Positions 50,876-60,145 of a stretch of DNA of 64,000 nt are shown piece by piece; within the stretch, counting starts at the first letter, position 1, and each line of letters begins with the position of its first letter. The DNA is from Collinsella aerofaciens. GTDB taxonomy: Bacteria > Actinomycetota > Coriobacteriia > Coriobacteriales > Coriobacteriaceae. The stretch covers positions 1 through 64,000 of the forward strand of contig NZ_JAQLFP010000012.1 in the NCBI RefSeq assembly GCF_028207065.1, read 5' to 3'. A model generated the notes under the pieces. That model searched no databases, was not told the DNA's origin, and was given only the letters and a program-made list of their open reading frames with translations. Both the position numbers and the translations under genes were made by a program.

Positions 50876-52231
50876 CTAATTCCAAGACTGTTGATGCTCT
50901 TCGTAGGTTTGCGAGAAGTACTCCTCGTCCTGCGTAATGTAGAAATACAGGTCATCAGAGTCGGTCGGCTCAAGCGTGGCCTTAAGTGCCTCGAGCGACG
51001 GAGAGCAGATGGGCGTGGGTGGCAGACCCTCGTGCTTATAGGTGTTATAGGGGCTATCACTCTGCAGGTCGTCGGCGGTAACCTCGCCACCGGTGACATA
51101 CATCATGGTCGCATCGCTGTTGAGATAACGCAGACCGTCGAGCTTGCCGGCAAGGCGGTTGTAGAAGACCGAGGCCACGTGCGCACGTTGATCGGCGTTG
51201 AGGCCCTCGCGCTCAACGATAGAGGCCAAGTTGACGATGTCGTAGTCGGACATCTCCACACCGTAGCGCTCCTTGATCTTGGCTTCGCAGCTCGCAAAGT
51301 CAAGCGATTTGTACTCGGTGTTGAACTGGTCAAGCATGGCGCGAATCACATCATCGGCAGAAGGGTCCTTACCCAACGAATAGGTCTTGGGGAATAGGAA
51401 GCCCTCGAGTGAATCGTTTGCAGCGTCTTTAAGGAAAGCGTAATCATTCACATAATTGCTCGCCTTGGCCTGGTTAAGGAAATCTTCCTTAGAAATGCTG
51501 TCGTATGCCGCGGCCACACGATCGGCGACCTGGTCGACCGTCAGGCCCTCAGGGATAGTCAGTGCATCGGAGCCCGCATTGGGGCCTTCCATGAGCTGCT
51601 GAACAACCTTGGTCGCGTCCATGAGCGTGGTAAACGAGTAGGTGCCAGGCTTAAGCGACATATCGGCATTGAGCTTTTTGACCGCCGCGTAATAATCCTT
51701 GGGGTCTTCGACGATATGGTTCTCGGAGAGAATCGAGGCGATCGTATCGCCCGAAGCACCGTCGGGAATGGTCACCGTAACTTGCTGGCCAGCAGCGACT
51801 TTCGCATCCTCGCCGGCAAAGAAGCCCTTGACGGCCGGCACAACAAAGAAAACGATCGCGACAAGCGCAAGCACGGCGATGACGCCACCGATAATCATAG
51901 GCACCGGAGAGCTTTTCTTTTGGACGCCACGGCGGGCATGCGTGTTATAGCTCGAGCGCGTGGCCGGAGCAACGCCGTGCGAGTCATGAGCATGATGTGC
52001 GTGGGGGCGTGATTGCCGGGCCTGCCCCTGCGTGCGCTGGGCAGGAGCCTGCTGCTTAAAACGAGCGCCGCCAGCGGGCTGCGCGGGACGAGCTGCGGGC
52101 TGTTGAGCGGCACGCTGAGCAGGTTGAGCCGAACGCTGCGTCGGCTGCGCCGGGCGCTGGCCAGGCTGAGCAGGGCGCGGCGCAGGCTGCCGTGTACGAT
52201 TCTGCTGGCGCGGATCGGAAGCGCTAGGCAT
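50876..52231 (-). CDS. mltG: Endolytic transglycosylase MltG
   Basis: Cuts nascent glycan strands at the outer membrane face. 451 residues. The N-terminal 95 residues are a Pro/Gln/Arg-rich cytoplasmic tail, followed by one transmembrane helix (about 112-134), a LysM-like part (about 145-200) and the YceG catalytic domain with the glutamate in NLASIVEREG and SDATMMYV. AGGAGG before the ATG. Overlaps ruvX by eight bases. Confidence 0.93.
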   Translation of the reverse strand: MPSASDPRQQNRTRQPAPRPAQPGQRPAQPTQRSAQPAQRAAQQPAARPAQPAGGARFKQQAPAQRTQGQARQSRPHAHHAHDSHGVAPATRSSYNTHARRGVQKKSSPVPMIIGGVIAVLALVAIVFFVVPAVKGFFAGEDAKVAAGQQVTVTIPDGASGDTIASILSENHIVEDPKDYYAAVKKLNADMSLKPGTYSFTTLMDATKVVQQLMEGPNAGSDALTIPEGLTVDQVADRVAAAYDSISKEDFLNQAKASNYVNDYAFLKDAANDSLEGFLFPKTYSLGKDPSADDVIRAMLDQFNTEYKSLDFASCEAKIKERYGVEMSDYDIVNLASIVEREGLNADQRAHVASVFYNRLAGKLDGLRYLNSDATMMYVTGGEVTADDLQSDSPYNTYKHEGLPPTPICSPSLEALKATLEPTDSDDLYFYITQDEEYFSQTYEEHQQSWN

Positions 52232-52652
52232 GCGAAACCTCCTCGTTTTTACGATCGAGCCATGTCTGCAAGAAAAGGCTGGCGGCGATCATGTCAATCT
52301 TGCCCCTCATCTGCTTTTCGTTGAGTCCCTGCTCTCGCAGGATTCGCTTGGCCTCCTGCGAGGACAGACGCTCGTCCTCAAACTCCAGCGGAAGTTCGAG
52401 CTCGTCGGCAATCTTTTGGGCCACTGCGGCGACGCGCTCGGCCTGGGGGCCGGGCTCACCTGCCATGGTCAAGGGACGTCCACTTACCAGGATATCGGGC
52501 TCATAGTCCTCGACCAGGTAGCGAAACGTCTTTGCCATACCAGTGACCTCGGCAGCCGGAAGCACCTTGACAGGCATCGCCATCTTGCCATCACGGCTCG
52601 AGACGGCAATGCCAATCCTGGTCTCCCCTATGTCCAGTGCGAGCGCGACCAC
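52224..52652 (-). CDS. ruvX: Putative Holliday junction resolvase YqgF/RuvX
   Basis: 142 residues with the RNase H-like motifs ALALDIGETRIGIAVS, ILVSGRPLTMAGEPG, FEDERLSS and KIDMIAASLFLQTWL. Begins with GTG at 52652, 18 bases after the alaS stop, with a poor ribosome site. May act in 16S rRNA maturation. Sits in the usual alaS-ruvX-mltG order. Confidence 0.92.
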   Translation of the reverse strand: MVALALDIGETRIGIAVSSRDGKMAMPVKVLPAAEVTGMAKTFRYLVEDYEPDILVSGRPLTMAGEPGPQAERVAAVAQKIADELELPLEFEDERLSSQEAKRILREQGLNEKQMRGKIDMIAASLFLQTWLDRKNEEVSHA

Positions 52653-52669
52653 AGCGACTACTTAGGTTC

Positions 52670-55327
52670 TTAGGCGCCGAGCGCGGTCTTGGCGGCCGCG
52701 AGGGCATCGGCGATACCGGCAGCATTCTTGCCACCGGCCTGGGCCATGTTGGGACGACCGCCACCGCGACCATCGACCAGGCCCGCGATCTGCTTGATCA
52801 CGTTGCCGGCGTGGAAACCGGCCTTCACGGCGTCATCGGAGCCGGCGGCGAGCAGGGCCGGGGTGCCCTTCTCGGTAACGCTGGCAACGACGCAGGCGAC
52901 GGGGCCGGCAACCTTCTGGTGCACGGTATCCCACACATTGCGCAGGTCAGCAGCCTCAAGACCCTGAAGCTCAGCGACTACGAGCTTGTAGCCGTTCAGC
53001 TCGACAGCGCCCTCGATGGCGCCAGAGATAGCGTCGGAGGAGCCACCGGTGAGTGCCTTCTTGAGCTTGTTGGACGTCTCGCGCAGCTCGGCCTGCAGGT
53101 TCTCCACGCGGGCGGGAACCTCGTCAACACGGCACTTGAGCGCAGCAGCAGCGGCGTCAACGAGCGCCAGGCGGTCGGCCATGTAGTCGAGGGCGCCCTT
53201 GGAGGTCACGGCCTCGATACGGCGGACGTTGGAGCCCGTAGAGGACTCGGAAATGATCTTGAACAGGCCGATCTCGGCAGTATTGGCGGCATGCGTACCG
53301 CCGCAGAGCTCACGGGAGAACGGCTGATCCTCGGCGCCCACGGAGACGACGCGGACGACGTCGCCGTACTTCTCGCCAAAGAGGGCGACAGCACCGGCGG
53401 CCTTGGCCTCGTCGATGCCCATGACGCGGGTCACGACCGGTTTGGAAGCGAAGATCTGCTGGTTGACCAGGTCCTCGACAGCCTTGAGCTGCTCGGAGGA
53501 CAGGGCCTCGAAGTGCGTGAAGTCAAAGCGCAGGTGCTCGGGCGTCACCAACGAGCCAGCCTGGGAGACATGCTCGCCCAGGACCTGCTTAAGCGCGGCG
53601 TCGAGCAGGTGCGTGGCAGTGTGGTTGCGGCGCAGGAAGCCACGGCGCTCGGCGTCGAGCGCGGCTGTCACGGTAGCACCGACGGTCAGTGTGCCCTCGG
53701 CAACGTGCGCAACGTGAGCATACAGGCCATTGTGGTTCTTGGTGTCGGCAACAGTCAGCGCAACGCCCTCGGCGGAAAGCTCACCGGCATCGCCCTGCTG
53801 GCCACCCATCTCGGCGTAGAACGGGGTGCGGTCGAGCACGACCTCGACGTCCTCACCGGCGGAAGCAGACTCGACGGACTCGCCGTTGCGAACGATGGCG
53901 ACAACCTTGGCACCCTCGATCACATCGTTGTCATAGCCGTCGAACTCGGTCGCGGCAACCTTGTCGGAAAGCTCGACCCACACGTCGTTGAAGCTGCCCC
54001 AAGCATCGCCCTTGACGTTGGCGCGAGCGCGGGCCTTCTGGTCCTCCATGCAAGCGGTGAAGCCGTCCATATCGACGTCGTGGCCAGCGACGCCGGCAAT
54101 CTCGACGGTCAGGTCAATGGGGAAACCAAAGGTGTCATGCAGCTTAAAGGCGACGTCGCCCGGAAGGACAGCACCCTCGGCAAGCGCGGCCAGAGCCTCA
54201 TCCAGGTAGACGCGGCCGTTGTCGAGCGTCGTGGAGAAACGCTCCTCCTCGGAAGCGACGATACCCTTAACGAGCGCGACGTTCTTGAGCAGCTCGGGAT
54301 AGGCCTCGCCCATCTGGGCGTTGACCTCGTCAATGAACTTGGTCAGGAAGGCGCCCTCGATGCCCAGCAGGCGACCGTGGAACACGGCGCGGCGGAGCAG
54401 GCGGCGAAGGACGTACTCGCGACCCTCGTTACCGGGGAGAATGCCGTCCGAGATCATAAAGTCGACGGCACGAGAGTGATCTGCGATGATGCGCAGGGAG
54501 CGGCTAGCACCGGAGTAATCGTCGGCGTCATAGGTCTTGCCGCTGATCTTCTCGCCCAGCTTGATGAGGTGCTGCATCAGATCGCCGTCGTAGTTAGCGG
54601 TCTTGTGCTGCATGATGGCGGCCATGCGCTCCAGACCCATGCCCGTATCGAGGTTGCGGTGCGGCAGCTCCGGCATGGAGCCATCCTCCTGGCGGTCGTA
54701 CTGGGTAAAGACGAGATTCCAGAACTCCAGGAAGCGGTCGCAGTCGCAGCCGGGCTTGCAGTCGGGGCTGCCGCAGCCGACCTCCTCGCCCATGTCAAAG
54801 TAGATCTCGGAGCACGGACCGCAGGGGCCGGTGGGGCCAGCGGCCCAGAAGTTGTCGTCCTCGCCCAGGCGGGAGATGTGATCCTCGGCAACGCCCAGGG
54901 AGCGCCACACGTCATGGGTCTCGTCGTCCTCGGTAAAGACGGTGAAGTACAGGCGATCGAGCGGCAGCTTGAACTCCTTGGTAATGAGCTCAAAGGCCCA
55001 AGCGCAGGCCTGCTGCTTGGAGACGCCACCAAAGGAGAAGTCGCCGAGCATCTCAAAGAAGGACAGGTGACGGCCGTCCTCGCCGATGCAATCGATGTCG
55101 TTGGTGCGGACGCACTTCTGGCAGGAGATTGCGCCGATCTCCTTCATGGTCTTCTTGCCCTGGTAATACTCCTTAAACTGGTTCATGCCGGCGTTGGCAA
55201 GCAGCAGCGAAGGATCGTCGGGGACGAGGGACGAAGAAGGATAGAGCTTAAGACCGCGCTCCTCAAAGAAGTTGAGGAACTTAGAGCGAATCTCGGCCGT
55301 AGTCATTGACGGGTAGTCAGCACTCAT
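52670..55327 (-). CDS. alaS: Alanyl-tRNA synthetase
   Basis: 885 residues. Catalytic domain with FLNFFEERGL, LLLANAGMNQFKEYYQG and DNFWAAGPTGPCGPCSE; tRNA-binding middle; editing domain with NHTATHLLDAAL and CGGTHAANT; C-terminal domain ending in a Gly-rich GGGRPNMAQAGGK block. ATG 55327 has GAGGAG nine bases before it; an upstream frame extension is rejected. Confidence 0.97.
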   Translation of the reverse strand: MSADYPSMTTAEIRSKFLNFFEERGLKLYPSSSLVPDDPSLLLANAGMNQFKEYYQGKKTMKEIGAISCQKCVRTNDIDCIGEDGRHLSFFEMLGDFSFGGVSKQQACAWAFELITKEFKLPLDRLYFTVFTEDDETHDVWRSLGVAEDHISRLGEDDNFWAAGPTGPCGPCSEIYFDMGEEVGCGSPDCKPGCDCDRFLEFWNLVFTQYDRQEDGSMPELPHRNLDTGMGLERMAAIMQHKTANYDGDLMQHLIKLGEKISGKTYDADDYSGASRSLRIIADHSRAVDFMISDGILPGNEGREYVLRRLLRRAVFHGRLLGIEGAFLTKFIDEVNAQMGEAYPELLKNVALVKGIVASEEERFSTTLDNGRVYLDEALAALAEGAVLPGDVAFKLHDTFGFPIDLTVEIAGVAGHDVDMDGFTACMEDQKARARANVKGDAWGSFNDVWVELSDKVAATEFDGYDNDVIEGAKVVAIVRNGESVESASAGEDVEVVLDRTPFYAEMGGQQGDAGELSAEGVALTVADTKNHNGLYAHVAHVAEGTLTVGATVTAALDAERRGFLRRNHTATHLLDAALKQVLGEHVSQAGSLVTPEHLRFDFTHFEALSSEQLKAVEDLVNQQIFASKPVVTRVMGIDEAKAAGAVALFGEKYGDVVRVVSVGAEDQPFSRELCGGTHAANTAEIGLFKIISESSTGSNVRRIEAVTSKGALDYMADRLALVDAAAAALKCRVDEVPARVENLQAELRETSNKLKKALTGGSSDAISGAIEGAVELNGYKLVVAELQGLEAADLRNVWDTVHQKVAGPVACVVASVTEKGTPALLAAGSDDAVKAGFHAGNVIKQIAGLVDGRGGGRPNMAQAGGKNAAGIADALAAAKTALGA

Positions 55328-55399
55328 AGAGGGAATCTCCTCGATTTCACATCGAAACAGTTCAAACGTAACGATATTACCATCCCACCGCGCCTGTGC

Positions 55400-55429
55400 A
55401 AAAAAGAGGGCCGGCACAATGCCGGCCCT
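55400..55429 (-). terminator. Terminator after the AI-2E transporter gene
   Basis: AGGGCCGGCA/TGCCGGCCCT stem, 3-base loop, then CTTTTTT on the minus strand, 50 bases after the transporter stop. Confidence 0.9.
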
Positions 55430-55479
55430 TCAGCGAAATTGCATGTTAGCGCGTATGAATGTTAGCCCGAATTACCCCG

Positions 55480-56889
55480 CTACTTGTCGTCATCGTCCAT
55501 GGAGCCGTCGATGCCGGTTTTGGTATCGTCGTCAGTGTTGGAGTCATCGTCCTTGGCAAAGGGGTTCTTGAAGAAGCCCGTGGCATCGGGCTGCAGACCA
55601 GAGAGCTTAATCCAGGGATTATCGAGTTCGGGCTTGGGCATGGCCTTGGCCTCGGGCGCGGTCTCGTTGCCGATGAGCTCGGACTCATAGATGAACGTAT
55701 CGTCTCCAAGCGCGTCGTAGGCGGCGACCGGGTTGCCCTCGGTATCGCGATACGGCGTGCCCTTAAACACGGCGCCATCGTATGCCACGAGCTGACGCCC
55801 GGTCTCGTTCTCAAAGTAGTAGACGAAGATGCCCTTGAGGGCCGCGCACAGCGGAATGGCGATAACCATGCCGATGGGACCCATGAGTGCCGAACCGATA
55901 ACGAGAGCCGTCAGGCTCATAACGGGATGCACCTGCACCGAGCTCTGCATGACCTTAGGCGAAATGACATTATCGGTGACGTTTTGAGCCACCATGGTCA
56001 CGACAAGCGTCCATAACGCCAGCATAGGGCTGAACATAAAACCGAGCACCGTGGCGATCGCCGCGCTCACCCAGGGACCGACAACCGGAACCAAATGCAT
56101 GATGCCGGTAAAGATGGCCATGAGCGCTGCGTATGGATGGCCAATGAGCATAAAGCCGATAAAAGCCAAAAAGCCACCGCAGATGGACGTCACGACCATG
56201 CCGCGCATATAGCCGCCGACCGAGCGTGAAAGGATGGCAACCATAAAGCGGTACGAGGTCTCTTTTTCCTGTCCGATGATGGTGCAGACCTCGTGGTGCA
56301 TGCGGGGATAATCGCAGGCAAGCCAGTAGGCAAGCACCAGACCCAGGAAGATGACGAACAGCTGCGAGGCCGTATTGGTAATGAGCGGAAACACGCCGCG
56401 GCCGAGCTCCGCAGCGATTTGCGAGACGTACTTGGACGCTACGGTAACCAGCGAAGAAAGATTGTCGTCCAGATACTCCTTGAGCGGCGTGTTGTTGAGC
56501 GTCTTAGCGTGCGAGAGCATCTCGTTGAGATCGCCACCCGCAACACGAAGCTGCTCGGGCAGGCGGCTCAGGACTTCCATGATTTGACCGAGCAAAATAG
56601 GCGAGAGGATGCAGACGACGCCGACGAGCACGGCAACAACCACAATGAGCGCGATAAGCGAACCGATGCCGCGATTCACGCCGTGATGCTCGAGCCAGTT
56701 GGTGATCGGCGACATGACAAAAGCGATGATGGAACCGACTGCCAAAAACTCGATGACCGGTGCCAGGATGCCCATAAGGTTAAAGATGACGGCAGCGATG
56801 ACAATGCAGCCGACGACGCCCCAAATGCGCAGCGTCAGAATACGGGTATCGCGAAGCGTGCGGTCGATTTGTTGGGGGTGCTCACTCAT
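55480..56889 (-). CDS. AI-2E family transporter (PerM-like)
   Basis: Polytopic membrane protein of 469 residues with about eight helices. Family pattern: SIIAFVMSPITNWLEHHGVNRGIGSLIALIVVV near the N-terminus, and GIMHLVPVVGPWVSAAIATVLG and NVISPKVMQSSVQVHPVMSLTALVIGSALMG in the C half. A tail of about 110 residues is Asp-rich. Substrate unknown. Overlaps the sigma factor gene by four bases. Confidence 0.88.
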   Translation of the reverse strand: MSEHPQQIDRTLRDTRILTLRIWGVVGCIVIAAVIFNLMGILAPVIEFLAVGSIIAFVMSPITNWLEHHGVNRGIGSLIALIVVVAVLVGVVCILSPILLGQIMEVLSRLPEQLRVAGGDLNEMLSHAKTLNNTPLKEYLDDNLSSLVTVASKYVSQIAAELGRGVFPLITNTASQLFVIFLGLVLAYWLACDYPRMHHEVCTIIGQEKETSYRFMVAILSRSVGGYMRGMVVTSICGGFLAFIGFMLIGHPYAALMAIFTGIMHLVPVVGPWVSAAIATVLGFMFSPMLALWTLVVTMVAQNVTDNVISPKVMQSSVQVHPVMSLTALVIGSALMGPIGMVIAIPLCAALKGIFVYYFENETGRQLVAYDGAVFKGTPYRDTEGNPVAAYDALGDDTFIYESELIGNETAPEAKAMPKPELDNPWIKLSGLQPDATGFFKNPFAKDDDSNTDDDTKTGIDGSMDDDDK

Positions 56890-57677
56890 GAACGAACCAT
56901 CACTCCGTCGGGGTCGATCTTATCTTGAATCTTCTTAAGCGTGCGGCGCAGCAGACGCGAAACCTGCACCTGCGAGATGCCCAGCTTCTTGGCAATCTCG
57001 ATCTGGGTCATGCCCTTCACAAAACGCAGCTCGATAACCTCGCGCTCGCGCGGCGAGAAATCGCGGATGGCTTCCTCGATTACCAGACGGTCATCGGTAA
57101 AGTCGAGCTCGTTGTCATCGTCGGCGTAACGATCGAGAATCGAAGGCGCATCATCGGAATCGGACGCACCGGGAGCCTCGATGGGCACCGAGGTGTAGGC
57201 CGAGGACGATTCCATGGCTTCGAGCACCTCGTCGACGGTTACGCCAAGATAATCGGCGATTTCCTCAACCTTGGGCGAACGCTGAAGCTCGTTGGTGAGC
57301 TTGTCGGTGGCCTGGTTAACCTTGGCAGAGAGCTCCTGCAGACGACGCGGCACGCGCACACTCCAGCCCTTGTCGCGGAAGTGGCGCTTAATCTCGCCCA
57401 AGATGGTGGGCGTGGCAAACGTCGTGAACTCGAGTCCGCGCTCGGGATCAAAGCGATCGATAGCCTTGAGCAAGCCCAAGTACCCGACCTGCAAAAGGTC
57501 ATCGAGCGGCTCGCCGCGGTTCTTGAATTTGTTGGCAAGAAACCTTACCAGGTTCATATGGGACATGACGAGCTGCTCGCGGGCATCCGGATCACCGGTC
57601 TCCTTATAACGACGAAACAGCTCGCGGGTTTTCTCCTTGTCCCAAGCGGTCTTGCCGCTCCGGGAGCGTTCGGTCAT
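56886..57677 (-). CDS. RNA polymerase sigma factor, SigB/SigF type
   Basis: 263 residues. Region 2 shows VRFLANKFKNRGEPLDDLLQVGYLGLLKAIDRFDPERGLEF, region 3 VRVPRRLQEL and DYLGVTVDEV, and region 4 ready to bind -35 boxes as GMTQIEIAKKLGISQVQVSRLLRRTL. The type is controlled by anti-sigma proteins, matching the RsbW-like gene one base upstream. Likely a general stress sigma factor. Confidence 0.92.
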   Translation of the reverse strand: MTERSRSGKTAWDKEKTRELFRRYKETGDPDAREQLVMSHMNLVRFLANKFKNRGEPLDDLLQVGYLGLLKAIDRFDPERGLEFTTFATPTILGEIKRHFRDKGWSVRVPRRLQELSAKVNQATDKLTNELQRSPKVEEIADYLGVTVDEVLEAMESSSAYTSVPIEAPGASDSDDAPSILDRYADDDNELDFTDDRLVIEEAIRDFSPREREVIELRFVKGMTQIEIAKKLGISQVQVSRLLRRTLKKIQDKIDPDGVMVRS

Positions 57678-57678
57678 A

Positions 57679-58056
57679 TTAGATATCCGCCTTGAGGTCG
57701 AGGGAAAGCGTTAGGGGCGCTGTAGTCTTTTCGTAGGAGTCGCACACACTCGCCAAAATGAGCTCGGCATACACGGCAGCCTGGTCATCCTCATCGACAG
57801 TCGCCTGGTCGCCAAAGGTAAAGGTCATGCCCACATGCGATTCGTCGACATCGAATTTGATCGAGATATCGTCGGAATCAACAGCCGTGCAGCCAAAGAT
57901 GAAGGCTTCTTCGGCAGCCATACGAATGTCCTCGATGCGATCGACGGACATAGAGCACAGGGCGCCGACGTTGGCGGCCGTCATGCGCACCAAGCGCGCG
58001 AGACGCGGATCACCGGCAACGCTCAGCGTAATGGGGCAGGTTGCTTCGCTACTCAT
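57679..58056 (-). CDS. RsbW-like anti-sigma factor with weak ATP site
   Basis: 125 residues resembling the HATPase_c_2 anti-sigma family: APSRLARLVR-like start, then MSVDRIEDIRMAAEEAFIFG where RsbW has an Asn-containing N-box (EAVTNAI), and a beta strand HVGMTFTFGD where the DxGxG box is expected. Both ATP motifs are changed. ATG 58056 follows GAGGAG. It sits between a DUF948 gene and the sigma gene, so it probably binds that sigma factor. No RsbV partner is nearby. Confidence 0.75.
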   Translation of the reverse strand: MSSEATCPITLSVAGDPRLARLVRMTAANVGALCSMSVDRIEDIRMAAEEAFIFGCTAVDSDDISIKFDVDESHVGMTFTFGDQATVDEDDQAAVYAELILASVCDSYEKTTAPLTLSLDLKADI

Positions 58057-58636
58057 CGCAGGACTCCTCGGAGGTCTCGGCAGGCGTATAGGTGTAATAC
58101 TGAGCAGGCTTAGCAGCGGGCTTCTGAACATCATCGTCGTCAGCAGCGGCATCGTCGTCGCCAATCAGAACGCGCTCAGTGGGCTGCTCGGCCTCGGCAG
58201 CGGCAGCGGCGAGCTTGCGATCGGCGTCGGCTGCAGGAGCCTTCACCTTATTGAAGAGCTTCTGCACGGCGCCAGCAGCAGAATCAGTCACGCTCGATAC
58301 GGCATTGCTGGCCTCGGCCACGCTGCCCGTGACCTCGGAAATGTCGCGAACGACCGCCTCAACCTCAACGAGGTTAGACGTCAGAGCATCAACGGCAGTC
58401 TTGCTCGACTTGAGGAGCGGCTCCATCTGGGCAAGTGCCGGCGTAAGCTCGTCAACGGCGCCATCAAGCTTTGCCACTACGGGCTGCGCCTCGGCAATCG
58501 TATTGTTGAGGTCGGTTACCGTCTTGTCGAGCGAGTCGACAACGGTGCGGGTTTTGCGCAGGGTAAGCGCAAGCTCAACGATAGCCCACACGCCGGCAAC
58601 GGCAAGCAGCAGCAAGGCGATTTGAATGGGACTCAT
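58049..58636 (-). CDS. DUF948 family membrane-anchored protein
   Basis: 195 residues: one N-terminal transmembrane helix (IALLLLAVAGVWAIVELAL) and a helical region of about 100 residues with regular heptads (VVDSLDKTVTDLNNTIAEAQPVVAKLDGAVDEL). An Asp/Glu-rich tail ends PAETSEESCDE. GGGAGG lies five bases before ATG 58636. Resembles proteins called general stress protein or DUF948; function unknown. It overlaps the anti-sigma gene by eight bases. Confidence 0.85.
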   Translation of the reverse strand: MSPIQIALLLLAVAGVWAIVELALTLRKTRTVVDSLDKTVTDLNNTIAEAQPVVAKLDGAVDELTPALAQMEPLLKSSKTAVDALTSNLVEVEAVVRDISEVTGSVAEASNAVSSVTDSAAGAVQKLFNKVKAPAADADRKLAAAAAEAEQPTERVLIGDDDAAADDDDVQKPAAKPAQYYTYTPAETSEESCDE

Positions 58637-58736
58637 ACAAGCCTCCCAAAGGAATCGAAATACAAACGCTTTCCATGGTACCCCAAAGGGGACCGAACAT
58701 GCCAAGAGCAGCAACGTGGGACAAAATTATCAGCAG

Positions 58737-60092
58737 CTACTTCGGTGCATTCCCGCTGCGGTCGCGTTCGCTTTGCTCTACGCGCCATTCTTCCCAACCG
58801 CGGCCGGCAGGCTGCCAAAATGCACCGCGTTCTAAGCCTTCGGGCAAATAGCGCTGGTCGACCCAGCCTTCGGGATAATCGTGCGGATACTTATACACAC
58901 CGTATTCATCGCTGCCCGGGCGATGGCGATCGCGTAGATAACTCGGCACCTCGCGAAGCCCACTAGAGTGGATATCGGCCAGCGCCGCATCGATCGAAGC
59001 CTCGCACGCGTTGGATTTAGGCGCCAAGCACACATAGAGTGCAGCCTGAGCCAGGTTAATGCGGCACTCGGGATAGCCAATGACCTCGGCAGACTTAAAC
59101 GCGGCATGTGCCACCAAAAGTGCCTGCGGATCGGCATTGCCAACATCCTCAGAAGCCTGAATCATAATGCGACGGGCGATAAACTTAGGATCCTCCCCCG
59201 CGTCAATCATGCGCGCGAGCCAATAGATCGTGGCATCGGGGTCGCTGCCGCGCATGGACTTGATGAACGCACTGATAATGTCATAGTGCATGTCGCCGTT
59301 TTTGTCATACGAAAAACCGCGGCGCGGGTTGGCAATCTTCACGTCATCGACGGTGATGGGATAACGCTCCCCCGCCGCCGGCGCTGGCGTCCCCTCGGTA
59401 TCGGGACGCGTGACGGCAATCTCGCTCGCCAGCTCAAGTGTCGTCAGGGCAGAGCGCGCATCACCCGCGGCCAGCGTGCAGATGGTCTTGACCGTATCAT
59501 CATCGGCAGAAAACTTTCCGTTCAAGCCCTGTGGTGCCTCGAGCGCACGCTCAATAAGCGTGGCGATATCCTCATCCTTCAGATGTTCAAGCTCCACCAC
59601 GCGTCCGCGCGACAACAGTGCCGAATTGACCTCGAAGTACGGGTTCTCCGTCGTAGCGCCAATCATAATGACGGTACGGTTCTCAACTGCATGCAGCAGG
59701 GCATCCTGCTGCGACTTCGAAAAACGGTGAATCTCATCGATGAAAAGAATGGTGCGGCGGTCGTAGGTATTCAGGCGCGTCTTGGCCTCGTCAATCACGC
59801 GACGAAGGTCCTTTACAGTGCCCGTCACGGCGCTGACCTCGACAAACTCGCTCTTGGTATGGTTGGCGATAATGTGGGCCAGCGTCGTCTTCCCCGTTCC
59901 GGCCGGCCCGTACAGAATCACACTCGACAGCACGTCGTGCTCAATTGCGGCACGCAACCACGAGCCCTTACCGACGGCCTTTTGCTGGCCCACGTACTCG
60001 TCGAGCGAATTGGGGCGCATGCGCACCGCAAGCGGCGCATTCTGAAAGGAACGCTCACGCGTCGAAGCAGAAAAAAGGTCGTCCATAGCCAT
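58737..60092 (-). CDS. rarA: Replication-associated recombination protein A
   Basis: AAA+ ATPase acting at stalled replication forks. Walker A LYGPAGTGKTTLAH, Walker B ILFIDEIHRFSKSQQDALL, sensor ATTENPYFEVNSALLSR and a C-terminal MgsA-like domain with SDPDATIYWLARMI and GNADPQAL. The start is one of several close ATGs (60092, 60086); the difference is two residues. About 450 residues, normal. Confidence 0.94.
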   Translation of the reverse strand: MAMDDLFSASTRERSFQNAPLAVRMRPNSLDEYVGQQKAVGKGSWLRAAIEHDVLSSVILYGPAGTGKTTLAHIIANHTKSEFVEVSAVTGTVKDLRRVIDEAKTRLNTYDRRTILFIDEIHRFSKSQQDALLHAVENRTVIMIGATTENPYFEVNSALLSRGRVVELEHLKDEDIATLIERALEAPQGLNGKFSADDDTVKTICTLAAGDARSALTTLELASEIAVTRPDTEGTPAPAAGERYPITVDDVKIANPRRGFSYDKNGDMHYDIISAFIKSMRGSDPDATIYWLARMIDAGEDPKFIARRIMIQASEDVGNADPQALLVAHAAFKSAEVIGYPECRINLAQAALYVCLAPKSNACEASIDAALADIHSSGLREVPSYLRDRHRPGSDEYGVYKYPHDYPEGWVDQRYLPEGLERGAFWQPAGRGWEEWRVEQSERDRSGNAPK

Positions 60093-60145
60093 CCCGTGCA
60101 TCAATCAAAAACGTTTTCACCTACAGTATACCGAAAATATACGAA

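Noticed and set aside
52637..55309. 890-codon open frame on the plus strand
   Set aside because: It lies opposite alaS, is Gly/Leu/Val/Asp-rich with no recognisable domain and no ribosome site; a shadow of high-GC coding on the other strand.
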